DNA of 64,000 bases. Origin: Bacillus mojavensis RO-H-1 = KCTC 3706 (lineage in GTDB: Bacteria; Bacillota; Bacilli; Bacillales; Bacillaceae). The notes below the pieces were generated by a model. It had not been told where the DNA came from. It did no database searches and worked only from the letters and a program-made list of their open reading frames with translations. Shown piece by piece: positions 57,654-64,000 of this stretch. Location: NCBI RefSeq assembly GCF_000245335.1, contig NZ_JH600284.1:496001-560000 (forward strand), written 5' to 3'. Every line of letters begins with the position of its first letter. The stretch's first letter is position 1. The translations under genes were made by a program, and so were the position numbers.

Positions 57654-58208
57654 TTAATATGAACAGCTTACGACATCTATATGTTTTGTGTCCAAGGCGT
57701 AATAAAACCAGCGATGGTGTGAGGCATCCCAATAAAAGCCGCCGACGGATTCTCTTCCAAGAATGATTGGGAAGAACCAAAATGAGCTGCCGTTGGTTAA
57801 CCAAACATAGGTAAATCGGAAGAGACAAGGCTGAATGAGAACGGGTTCAACTAAATAAGCTGCCCCATGCAAGCCCTGAGGCTTTTTCGGTTTTGCCGGC
57901 TTTTTATGAGGCGGAGGCCCTTGCGGCGCTCCTCCGCCAACACCCGGCTCGGCGCCTCCGCCGATACCAGGCACGGCACCTCCGCCAATACCAGGCCCAG
58001 CGCCTCCGCCAATTCCCGGCACGGCGCCTCCGCCGATACCAGGAACAGCACCTCCGCCGATACCAGGAACAGCACCTCCGCCAAATCCAGGTACGGCGCC
58101 TCCGCCAATACTAGGCCCTGGATATCCAACTGGGTAGCGGTAATCATATTCTACTGGGGACCATGGATCATAGATCGGCCCATCATACATATATGGATCA
58201 TAATACAT
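57654..58208 (-). CDS. glycine-rich octapeptide-repeat protein
   Basis: A 184-residue protein starting MYYDPYMYDGPIYDP behind AAAGGA (an upstream ATG at 58241 lacks a ribosome binding site). The layout is a Tyr/Pro/Asp-rich N-terminus, eight tandem octapeptides of the form GGGAVPGI, a Pro/Lys linker (PPHKKPAKPKKPQG), and a C-terminal domain of about 75 residues rich in aromatics (TYVWLTNGSSFWFFP; HHRWFYYALD). No signal peptide or membrane helix. The composition resembles spore coat/crust or surface proteins. I do not recognise the family. The repeat number is likely variable. Confidence 0.72.
   Translation of the reverse strand: MYYDPYMYDGPIYDPWSPVEYDYRYPVGYPGPSIGGGAVPGFGGGAVPGIGGGAVPGIGGGAVPGIGGGAGPGIGGGAVPGIGGGAEPGVGGGAPQGPPPHKKPAKPKKPQGLHGAAYLVEPVLIQPCLFRFTYVWLTNGSSFWFFPIILGRESVGGFYWDASHHRWFYYALDTKHIDVVSCSY
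57915..58106 (-). repeat. 24-bp tandem repeat encoding GGGAVPGI octapeptides
   Basis: Eight consecutive 24-base units encode GGGA(V/G/E)PG(I/V/F), with the last degenerate (GGGAPQGP). The frame is conserved throughout. Such arrays change length by slippage or recombination. Confidence 0.85.
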
Positions 58209-58404
58209 ATCATAACGTCCTTTCTCAAGTAAACTGTACATTTGACAGGATATGAAAGTGGACTTATATTGGTGAATCTGCCTATGGATAGAATTGGCAT
58301 GCGCTCAGTGTGCAGAATCAATCTATTTTTCCCTAGTCCCATTCACAATTTCGATTTATAATTTTATAATATAAGAGCTTCTATTACGAAAAAGGAGACA
58401 GACC

Positions 58405-59274
58405 GTGAATATCGATCAAAAACTATATCAATATATCATAGACCATACGGCTGACATTACTGAGAAATGGTTCAGTTTACGGAGACAGCTGCAGGGCGAA
58501 TTATATTCCGCCGAGCATTTAAGTGAAGATACGAAAAAGCTTTTGACGGAGCAACATACGTTTACTAATATAACAATCGCAAGTGCATTCCTGGAGGAAC
58601 AAACCGAATTTCAAGACAATATGGCAAAATGGGCGCTGAATGTTGCGAAAAAAAGAGTAGAGCAAGATGTTCCGGTGCATGAGGTCGTTGAAGCCATATC
58701 AAATTCAAGAATCGCATTCTGGGATGCTGTTGTTACGTTTATAAAAGAGCATCGGGATATCGTCACAAATGAGGATGCTGACCGCTGGAATCGTATTGTG
58801 AATCAGTCTTTCGATAAGCTGATTATTGAGTTTTCCGAGCAGTATCAAAAATTTATGCTGATGAGGCTCACTTCTCAGCAGGAATTAATCAGTGAATTAG
58901 GCTGTCCGGTGATTTCCATTGCGGATGGAATCGGCATATTGCCGCTGATTGGCTCTGTCGACACAAAACGTGCGCAGGTGATTTTAGAGACAGTGCCGGT
59001 CCGATGCATTGAGAGAAAAATTACAAGCCTTGTAGTCGATCTTTCCGGCGTCCCGATTGTGGATACAATGGTTGCGCAGCAATTGTACAACCTGTCGAAA
59101 ACACTTTTCTTACTTGGCGTCAAAGCCGTTTTTTCAGGTATTCGGCCGGATGTCGCCCAAACATCGATTCAATTAGGGCTTGATTTCAGTGAATATGAAA
59201 CATACGGCTCGTTGAAGCAGGCGCTTGAAAACATGGGCGTCCGCTGTATTGTTGAGGAATTGGAAGAAAACTAA
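58405..59274 (+). CDS. RsbR-type stressosome paralogue
   Basis: A 289-residue protein starting at GTG 58405 behind AAAGGAGA. The N-terminal half (1-150) is the helical non-heme-globin-like sensor domain of RsbR paralogues. The C-terminal STAS domain (about 160-280) has CPVISIADGIGILPLIG, VVDLSGVPIVDTMVAQQL and SGIRPDVAQTSIQLGL. Thr187 and Thr221 stand where RsbRA has T171 and T205, with the same 34-residue spacing, so RsbT phosphorylation looks possible. It probably joins the 1.8-MDa stressosome that controls sigma-B. In 168 this place is occupied by the genes named yetI and yezB, as far as I recall. Confidence 0.85.
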   Translation: MNIDQKLYQYIIDHTADITEKWFSLRRQLQGELYSAEHLSEDTKKLLTEQHTFTNITIASAFLEEQTEFQDNMAKWALNVAKKRVEQDVPVHEVVEAISNSRIAFWDAVVTFIKEHRDIVTNEDADRWNRIVNQSFDKLIIEFSEQYQKFMLMRLTSQQELISELGCPVISIADGIGILPLIGSVDTKRAQVILETVPVRCIERKITSLVVDLSGVPIVDTMVAQQLYNLSKTLFLLGVKAVFSGIRPDVAQTSIQLGLDFSEYETYGSLKQALENMGVRCIVEELEEN

Positions 59275-59288
59275 GATGAAATCTGATG

Positions 59289-59331
59289 AGGCATATGACC
59301 GTCCCTTGATTGGGTAATCATATGCCTTTTT
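59289..59331 (+). terminator. terminator of the RsbR-like gene
   Basis: A perfect stem AGGCATATGA/TCATATGCCT with a T-run. Confidence 0.85.
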
Positions 59332-59381
59332 GATTTGAATGGAAATCACCATTGATTTATTGGAAAAAACATAATATTATA

Positions 59382-59395
59382 ATTCTTATAAGAAT
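59382..59395. promoter_or_regulatory. perfect palindrome upstream of yezD
   Basis: ATTCTTATAAGAAT, a perfect 14-bp palindrome in an AT-rich stretch 35 bases before yezD. Likely overlaps its promoter and could be an operator. Confidence 0.4.
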
Positions 59396-59429
59396 ACTAT
59401 GAATTAAAACTGAACAGGGGGAAAGGTCA

Positions 59430-59597
59430 TTGCTTTCAAAAACAACCGTTGATCCGAAAGTGATTGAAAAAATCATCAGCTCGTTGGAAACACTGGATTT
59501 CGGCACCGTTCAAATCACCGTACATGATTCCCAGGTCACCCAGATTGAGAAGGTGGAAAAGCACCGTTTCTCACTGAAAAGCAAAGAATCGAAGTAA
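59430..59597 (+). CDS. yezD: small DUF2292 protein YezD
   Basis: A 55-residue product starting at TTG 59430 after GGGGAAAGG. The sequence MLSKTTVDPKVIEKIISSLE ... FGTVQITVHDSQVTQIEKVE matches the DUF2292 pattern (helix, then two strands 'yGsV.I.i.dg.v.qie..ek..'). Such proteins are often near sulphur or metal genes in Bacillus, but the function is not known. No terminator is clear before yetJ. Confidence 0.82.
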   Translation: MLSKTTVDPKVIEKIISSLETLDFGTVQITVHDSQVTQIEKVEKHRFSLKSKESK

Positions 59598-59712
59598 AAG
59601 AGGTGTTTTAAAGGTTTTTGTTCGACATTAAATTCTCCTTAAAACATATACATATTTCATCCATTTTTTATATAATAGACCTTTAAGATCATTTCTTAGG
59701 AGGATTTTTGAC

Positions 59713-60357
59713 ATGCAAGCTACAGTTCATGAGAGTAAGCATTCGATCATGCAGCGCATTTTGACAGTGTTTATCTTTACACTGCTGATCGCAACCGTCG
59801 GGCTGTACATCGGCCAGTTTATTCCTGTCGCTTTGATGCTGCCGCTTTCGATCCTTGAAGTGGCGATGATCATTATCGCCTTCTGGATGCGCAGAAGAAA
59901 AGCGGTCGGGTATGCGTTTGTTTATACATTCGCCTTCGTTTCCGGCATTACCCTATTTCCGATTGTCAGCCACTACGCTTCAATTGCCGGCGCCTATGTG
60001 GTGCTTGAAGCGTTCGGATCTACATTTTTAATTTTTGCCGTGCTCGGTACAATCGGCGCAAAAATGAAGAAGGATTTATCGTTCCTGTCGTCGTTTCTGC
60101 TCGTAGCGCTCATCGCACTAATTGCGGTTGGCATTTTCAGCATCTTCAGCCCGCTGAATTCCGCGGCGATGATGGCGTATTCCGTTATTGGAACCATCGT
60201 CTTTTCCCTTTACATCTTGTATGATTTGAACCAAATCAAACACCGCGATATTACGGAGGACTTAATTCCGGTTATGGCATTATCGCTGTACCTTGACTTT
60301 ATCAACTTGTTCATCAACCTGCTTCGCTTCTTTGGCATTTTAAGCAGTGATGATTAA
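59713..60357 (+). CDS. yetJ: BAX inhibitor-1-like pH-sensitive calcium channel YetJ
   Basis: A 214-residue integral membrane protein of the TMBIM/BI-1 family, whose B. subtilis member was crystallised as a pH-gated calcium-leak channel. Seven helices are evident. The proton-sensing pair D171 (YDLNQI) and D195 (LYLDFINLF) is conserved, and numbering agrees exactly. AGGAGG precedes ATG 59713 and TATAAT lies at 59671-59676. Confidence 0.93.
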   Translation: MQATVHESKHSIMQRILTVFIFTLLIATVGLYIGQFIPVALMLPLSILEVAMIIIAFWMRRRKAVGYAFVYTFAFVSGITLFPIVSHYASIAGAYVVLEAFGSTFLIFAVLGTIGAKMKKDLSFLSSFLLVALIALIAVGIFSIFSPLNSAAMMAYSVIGTIVFSLYILYDLNQIKHRDITEDLIPVMALSLYLDFINLFINLLRFFGILSSDD

Positions 60358-60361
60358 TCAG

Positions 60362-60392
60362 AAAGCGCCTGTCATTGAGATAGGCGCTTTTT
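60362..60392 (+). terminator. yetJ terminator
   Basis: AAAGCGCCT/AGGCGCTTT stem with a T-run directly after the stop. Confidence 0.85.
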
Positions 60393-60520
60393 GTGACGGT
60401 TGGCGTTTTATTATGTACAGTGGCGTGGCAAAGGTGTCCGGCATTTTTACATCTGTTCTGAGCGGCATTGTGTTTGTGATCAACGGCATATTTGTCACCG
60501 TGCTTAAAAAAAGTACTGTA

Positions 60521-60546
60521 GCCTGTCCAGATCGGACGGGTTTTTT
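60521..60546 (+). terminator. plus-strand terminator before yetL
   Basis: CCTGTCC/GGACGGG with TTTTTT on the plus strand. The 130 bases between it and the yetJ terminator hold no convincing gene, so this terminator may have belonged to something now lost. Confidence 0.65.
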
Positions 60547-61051
60547 AGTCTTTAAACACGCTTAGCTTTTCAAACATATCACTCAGCATATTTACGAACA
60601 TGTCTTTTTCCTCATTGCTGTAGTTCTCCATTACTGCGGAAATCCTGCTGAAATGGCCGGGCAGAAATTGCTCCAGCCGTTCTTTGCCTTCCTTTGTCAG
60701 CTCAATGCTGATTTTTCGTTTATCCTCGTTGTGATGCCTGCGCCGGACAAATCCATCCCTCGTCAGTCCGTCAAGCAGGCCGGTAATCGTTGCCTTCGTG
60801 ACGTTTGATTGCTTGGCGAGCTCCGTCGGGCTTAACGTGTGGTCCTTTGCGTCGAACAAAAGCATCAGGATTTTAAATTTTCCTTCAGACAATCCGCGTC
60901 TGGCGAAATAATGCTCCATCACATGATTCATTTTTTTTGAGATATCAAACAAAGATAAAAACAATTCAAGAGAGCCGGCGTCCACATTGGAATACGTCTC
61001 GGCGTGTTCTGTTATATGCTTGTATTTCGGTAAATGTTTTAATTCCATCAC
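60545..61051 (-). CDS. yetL: MarR-family flavonoid-responsive repressor YetL
   Basis: A 168-residue MarR regulator. The winged helix is LSPTELAKQSNVTKATITGL followed by the wing RRRHHNEDKRKISIELT. It is divergent from yetM. In B. subtilis YetL represses itself and yetM and is released by flavonoids such as kaempferol. The operator TAGTTAGG..CCTAACTA at 61161 is present. The minus-strand ribosome binding site is GGGAGC. Confidence 0.9.
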   Translation of the reverse strand: MMELKHLPKYKHITEHAETYSNVDAGSLELFLSLFDISKKMNHVMEHYFARRGLSEGKFKILMLLFDAKDHTLSPTELAKQSNVTKATITGLLDGLTRDGFVRRRHHNEDKRKISIELTKEGKERLEQFLPGHFSRISAVMENYSNEEKDMFVNMLSDMFEKLSVFKD

Positions 61052-61160
61052 AATAAGCTCCCGTACGTTTGTCGTGACACGATTATAATGGAGGAAAAAT
61101 CAGAACGCAACCTGTGTTGGAGGTGATTGACAGCTGTTTGCCGGACATAGTAAGGTAATA

Positions 61161-61178
61161 TAGTTAGGTGCCTAACTA
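61161..61178. promoter_or_regulatory. YetL operator in front of yetM
   Basis: TAGTTAGGTGCCTAACTA, an 18-bp inverted repeat with 8-bp perfect arms (TAGTTAGG/CCTAACTA). The core matches the published YetL target as I remember it. It lies 31 bases before yetM. Confidence 0.8.
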
Positions 61179-61209
61179 TATACAGCGAACTGAAAAGGTG
61201 GTTATCAAC

Positions 61210-62319
61210 ATGAAACATATACTGATAGCGGGAGGCGGAATTGGCGGGCTGTCGGCAGCCATTTCTCTCAGGAAAGCAGGTTTTTCCGTCACCTTATGTG
61301 AAGCGGCTGCAGAAAACCGCAAGACCGGCGCGGGGATTCTCCAGCCGCAAAACGCACTGGCGGTGTTAAAGGAGCTGGGCGTATTTGAAGAGTGCTGCGA
61401 GCATGGATTTCAAACAGCGTGGTTTAAAACATTCGATAAGCAGGGGAATCTATTATTCAAAGTCAGTGAGTCTTTCTTAGATGATAAGCTTCCGGGCCGC
61501 AATAATATCCTGCGAAAAACGTTAAATGACATTCTCATCAAGCATGCCGAAGCTTCGGGCGCAAGGATTTTGTGGGGGAAAAAGATTGTGGCTTATGAAG
61601 AAACGCCTGAAGCGGTTACTGCCGTATGTGATGATGGAGAAAAGATGCAGGCTTACATTCTGGCGGGCTTTGACGGCATTCATTCCATTGTGCGGGATAC
61701 CATGCTGCAAAAAGAAATAGAAAAAGAGTTTCTCGGCATGGGGGCGTGGCGCTTTTATATCGAGCTTCCCGATTACACATTTGAGGACGCGACATTGATG
61801 TACAGAAGCGGAGAGACACAAATTGGCGTCGTGCCATTGGCGGAACACGCCGGCTATGTCTTCGTCCTCCAGCCTTGCACGAGCGATTACTGGGATGAGG
61901 AAGAGACCCGGTTTGATAGAGTCAAAGAGATCCTCTCAGGCTTCCCGGGGCTTGATTTTGTCACAAAGCATATGTCAAAAGAACACCCCGTCATTTTTAA
62001 TAAACTGGAGCAGGTCGCCGTGCAGGAGCCATGGTACAAAGGCCGCGTCGTCATCGGGGGAGACGCCGCCCACGCCGGAGCGCCGACCTTGGCGCAAGGA
62101 GCGGCCATGGCCATTGAAGATGCGATTGTGCTTTCCGAAGAGCTCAAAAAGCATGACGACCTCGAAACCGCGTTTCAGGCATACGACGAAAGAAGAGCAC
62201 CAAGAGCGCTCAAAGTGCAGGACTTATCTTCAGAAATCGTCCGCCGCGGGCTGAAAGGAGAGCCGGGAGCGGAAGAGCTGATTGGGGAGTGCTATGCGGT
62301 GTTGAGGGAAGGATATTAA
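61210..62319 (+). CDS. yetM: FAD-dependent monooxygenase YetM
   Basis: A 369-residue class-A flavoprotein hydroxylase. The FAD motif GGGIGGLSAAISLRKAG is at the N-terminus, and the second flavin motif VVIGGDAAHAGAPTLAQGA is in the C-terminal half. The start is ATG 61210 after AAGGTGG; the frame opens earlier at 61168 inside the operator. It probably hydroxylates flavonoid-type plant phenolics, as inferred from control by YetL. Confidence 0.9.
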   Translation: MKHILIAGGGIGGLSAAISLRKAGFSVTLCEAAAENRKTGAGILQPQNALAVLKELGVFEECCEHGFQTAWFKTFDKQGNLLFKVSESFLDDKLPGRNNILRKTLNDILIKHAEASGARILWGKKIVAYEETPEAVTAVCDDGEKMQAYILAGFDGIHSIVRDTMLQKEIEKEFLGMGAWRFYIELPDYTFEDATLMYRSGETQIGVVPLAEHAGYVFVLQPCTSDYWDEEETRFDRVKEILSGFPGLDFVTKHMSKEHPVIFNKLEQVAVQEPWYKGRVVIGGDAAHAGAPTLAQGAAMAIEDAIVLSEELKKHDDLETAFQAYDERRAPRALKVQDLSSEIVRRGLKGEPGAEELIGECYAVLREGY

Positions 62320-62324
62320 AAAGG

Positions 62325-62356
62325 AAAAGTCCAGAATTGAATTCTGGACTTTTTAA
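62325..62356 (+). terminator. yetM terminator
   Basis: AAAAGTCCAGAATT/AATTCTGGACTTTT, a long perfect palindrome with T residues. The 145 bases after it up to the next gene show nothing beyond AT-rich sequence. Confidence 0.85.
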
Positions 62357-62502
62357 TTTTTTAAAGAGGTAGGTACTTTATGACAATTAGGATTTTTTTA
62401 TATCAATCTCTTGATGTAAATACATTCTCTATTTGGTAAAATTAACTTAAAATTATTTCTTGCTGACTAGTTTTTATTAACGGTTAACATAGGGAGGAAA
62501 TT

Positions 62503-64000
62503 ATGCAAAAGTGGGTAGGTAAACGCCCTACAATGGGGCAAAAAAACTTAGTAGCAAAGTACAAAAGATTATTACAACAGGAAGAAAGTGTTACCTTAAC
62601 GTCACAAGAAAAAGTTCTAAAGATCATTGAAGTTGAATGTGATAAAAAAAGTAGCCGGGAACTAAAAGGAGTACTAGGACTTACTACACAAGCCATTTTC
62701 TTCGTTTCCAAGCATGAAAGAATGAGATATGAGTATTCCCAGATCAGTGATATTGATGTAAGAAATGATGAAAAAGAAAAAAATAATTTGAGATTAAGCC
62801 TTAAGATAGGTCGGTCAAAGCGCAGGTTTGATGATATTAAAAAGAATGATGATAGCCAAGAATTTATAGAGATTTTAGAATACATGATATCTAATCAATC
62901 AAAAGAAATTCTAACAACTGTTACACATGATTTTGATTATTTTTTACATGCTGAAAAATTAGCTGTTTTACAAAATCAAAACGTTCATATTACCTCTTTT
63001 CTATTGGAGAGAGACAATCTAAGTTTTACGAAAAATGGTGAACGCTTATTGCGTGAAAAACATAAAAATGCTGCCTTAGTAGCTGAAGGTTTTTTCCAAG
63101 AGGATAAACAAAAAAGGGTAATTTTATTGTGCTTGAATCTCAAGTGGTCTATTTATATGAATTTGATAATAAAGAGAGAAAAGCAAGATTGCTATACAAA
63201 TGGGATTTTATATACTTTTCTGGCGCAATGGTTGATCGGTTTGCAATAAAAACAGTTGTTAATGTTCCGGAAACAGGCAATAGACTGGTTATATATTTAT
63301 TTGGCAAGGAATTTGTTTCTATTTTAAATGACGCAAATATTCTCCTTAAACAGAAGAAGCGCAAGTGGTATCAAAAAATATTAGGATTCAGGAGCGGTAT
63401 ATGGTGGAAGAGATCGATTGCTTCGCTGGTATACCTTTTGTTATTGCTATTAATCTTTAGCACAATTTTTGGAGAGGAAACTAAAGAATCTAATTCTGCA
63501 GAATCAAGCGATAAAACTTCTGTTTCAAATACCGAACAAAAGGTAGAACAGAAAGAAAAAGAAAGCAATCATGAAGATAATGGGCAACAAAATAATAAGT
63601 CTAAGCAAGAGGAAAAAGCAGAAAAGCAAGCAGAAGAAAAACGTAAGCAAGAGGAAGAAGCAAAGCAAGCAGAGAAAGAACGACTAGCAGAAGAGAAACG
63701 TAAGCAGGAGGAAGAAGTGCGACTAGCCGAAGAAAAGCGTAAGCAAGAGGAAGAAGCAAAGCAAGCAGAAAAAGAACGACTAGCAGAAGAGAAACGCAAG
63801 CAGGAGGAAAAAGTGCGGCTAGCCGAAGAAAAGCGTAAACAAGAGGAAGAGGCACAACAAGCAGAAGCTCAAGAACAACAGACTAATGTCTATTACAAAA
63901 ATTGTACAGCAGCACGTCAAGCTGGTGCAGCTCCTATACATATCGGTGAACCCGGTTATGGAAAACACCTCGACCGTGATGGTGACGGAATTGGTTGTGA
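62503..64000 (+). pseudogene. membrane protein with coiled-coil repeats and an Excalibur motif, frameshifted and cut by the window end
   Basis: It starts at ATG 62503 behind AGGGAGGAAA. The first frame (to 63249) gives a PH/GRAM-like N-terminal region (LKGVLGLTTQAIFFVSKHER). From about 63115 another frame continues GNFIVLESQVVYLYEFDNKE, and one extra A in the A6 run at 63110-63115 would join them. A single membrane helix follows (about 63417-63470, SIASLVYLLLLLLIFSTIF), then a Ser/Gln linker, a highly charged Lys/Glu repeat, and a final domain YYKNCTAARQAGAAPIHIGE ending in DRDGDGIGCE. That is the Excalibur calcium-binding motif. The last codon is incomplete at base 64000. Topology suggests a cytoplasmic sensor half and an external Excalibur half. 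Very AT-rich; foreign character likely. Confidence 0.75.
63633..63872 (+). repeat. 96-bp tandem repeat encoding a Lys/Glu coiled coil
   Basis: Two full 96-base units (63633-63728 and 63729-63824) and half of a third. Each encodes 32 residues made of EEKRKQEEEAKQAEKERLA plus EEKRKQEE(E/K)VRLA. Differences between units are few. The protein reads as a long single alpha helix or coiled coil. Confidence 0.85.

Noticed and set aside
57867..58232. Plus-strand frames with Arg/Ser/Thr or Arg/Gln repeats
   Set aside because: They are the antisense reading of the 24-bp repeat array; the minus strand gives a sensible protein with a ribosome binding site.
60347..60565. A 72-residue plus-strand frame after yetJ
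   Set aside because: It runs through two terminators and has no ribosome binding site; a remnant of a lost membrane protein is possible but not supported.
63569..63855. Minus-strand Ser/Phe/Leu-rich frames
   Set aside because: They are the antisense of the Lys/Glu coiled-coil repeat.
63633..63872. CRISPR array at the regularly spaced repeat
   Set aside because: The repeats are adjacent with no spacers and encode an in-frame coiled coil.

Overview
The window is a chromosomal segment from a member of the Bacillus subtilis group. Gene order and protein sequences follow the B. subtilis stretch yerO-swrC-dgkB-rlmCD ... yezG-yeeF ... rapH-phrH-yeeI-yeeK-yezE-yesEF-cotJABC-yesJKLMN-yesOPQRSTUVWXYZ-yetA-lplABCD-yetFG ... 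yetJ-yetL-yetM as I remember it. The mature PhrH peptide (TDRNTT) is present exactly. The strain is not 168: several blocks differ from that reference.

Layout. (1) 1-6676: TetR regulator yerO, the RND pump gene swrC (broken by a one-base frameshift), dgkB and rlmCD. (2) 6669-14254: a variable locus with remnants of a serine recombinase, then a complete type I restriction-modification operon (hsdM-hsdS-hsdR) and a DUF1643 gene, all more AT-rich than the flanks. (3) 14297-19868: an LXG polymorphic toxin (yeeF) with its immunity gene yezG, a second frameshifted immunity copy, a frameshifted membrane-anchored protein, a small secreted protein and a decayed LprI-like gene. (4) 19947-24890: quorum-sensing pair rapH (frameshifted) and phrH, yeeI, spore protein yeeK, and the yezE-yesE-yesF module with matching operator-like sites. 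(5) 24887-26750: a divergent amidohydrolase/TetR pair around a long palindrome, apparently extra relative to 168. (6) 26760-28905: sporulation operon cotJABC, then yesJ and yesK.

(7) 28991-56112 is the core of the window: about 27 kb devoted to rhamnogalacturonan (pectin RG-I). It encodes a two-component system (YesM/YesN), an AraC-type regulator (YesS), two ABC importers (YesOPQ and LplABC), a secreted endolyase (YesW), an exolyase (YesX), an unsaturated galacturonyl hydrolase (YesR), two GDSL acetylesterases (YesT, YesY), a GH42 galactosidase (YesZ), a GH4 enzyme (LplD), and YesU, YesV and YetA of less certain role. An aldo-keto reductase gene sits between yesX and yesY. Catabolite-repression (cre-like) sites precede yesL, yesO, yesW and lplA. 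The expected logic is extracellular cleavage by YesW, import by YesOPQ and LplABC, then intracellular trimming.

(8) 56189-62356: yetF, the heme-degrading hmoA with a Fur-box promoter, an internally deleted yetH, a glycine-rich repeat protein, an RsbR-type stressosome paralogue, yezD, the BAX-inhibitor channel yetJ, and the yetL/yetM regulator-monooxygenase pair around an 18-bp operator. (9) 62503-64000: a large gene with a membrane segment, a charged coiled-coil repeat and a C-terminal Excalibur motif; it is frameshifted and cut by the window end.

At least five genes differ from an intact reading frame by exactly one base (swrC, the second yezG copy, the gene at 17482, rapH, and the gene at 62503). 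Either the strain is decaying at variable loci or the assembly carries indel errors. This affects how every 'pseudogene' call here should be read.
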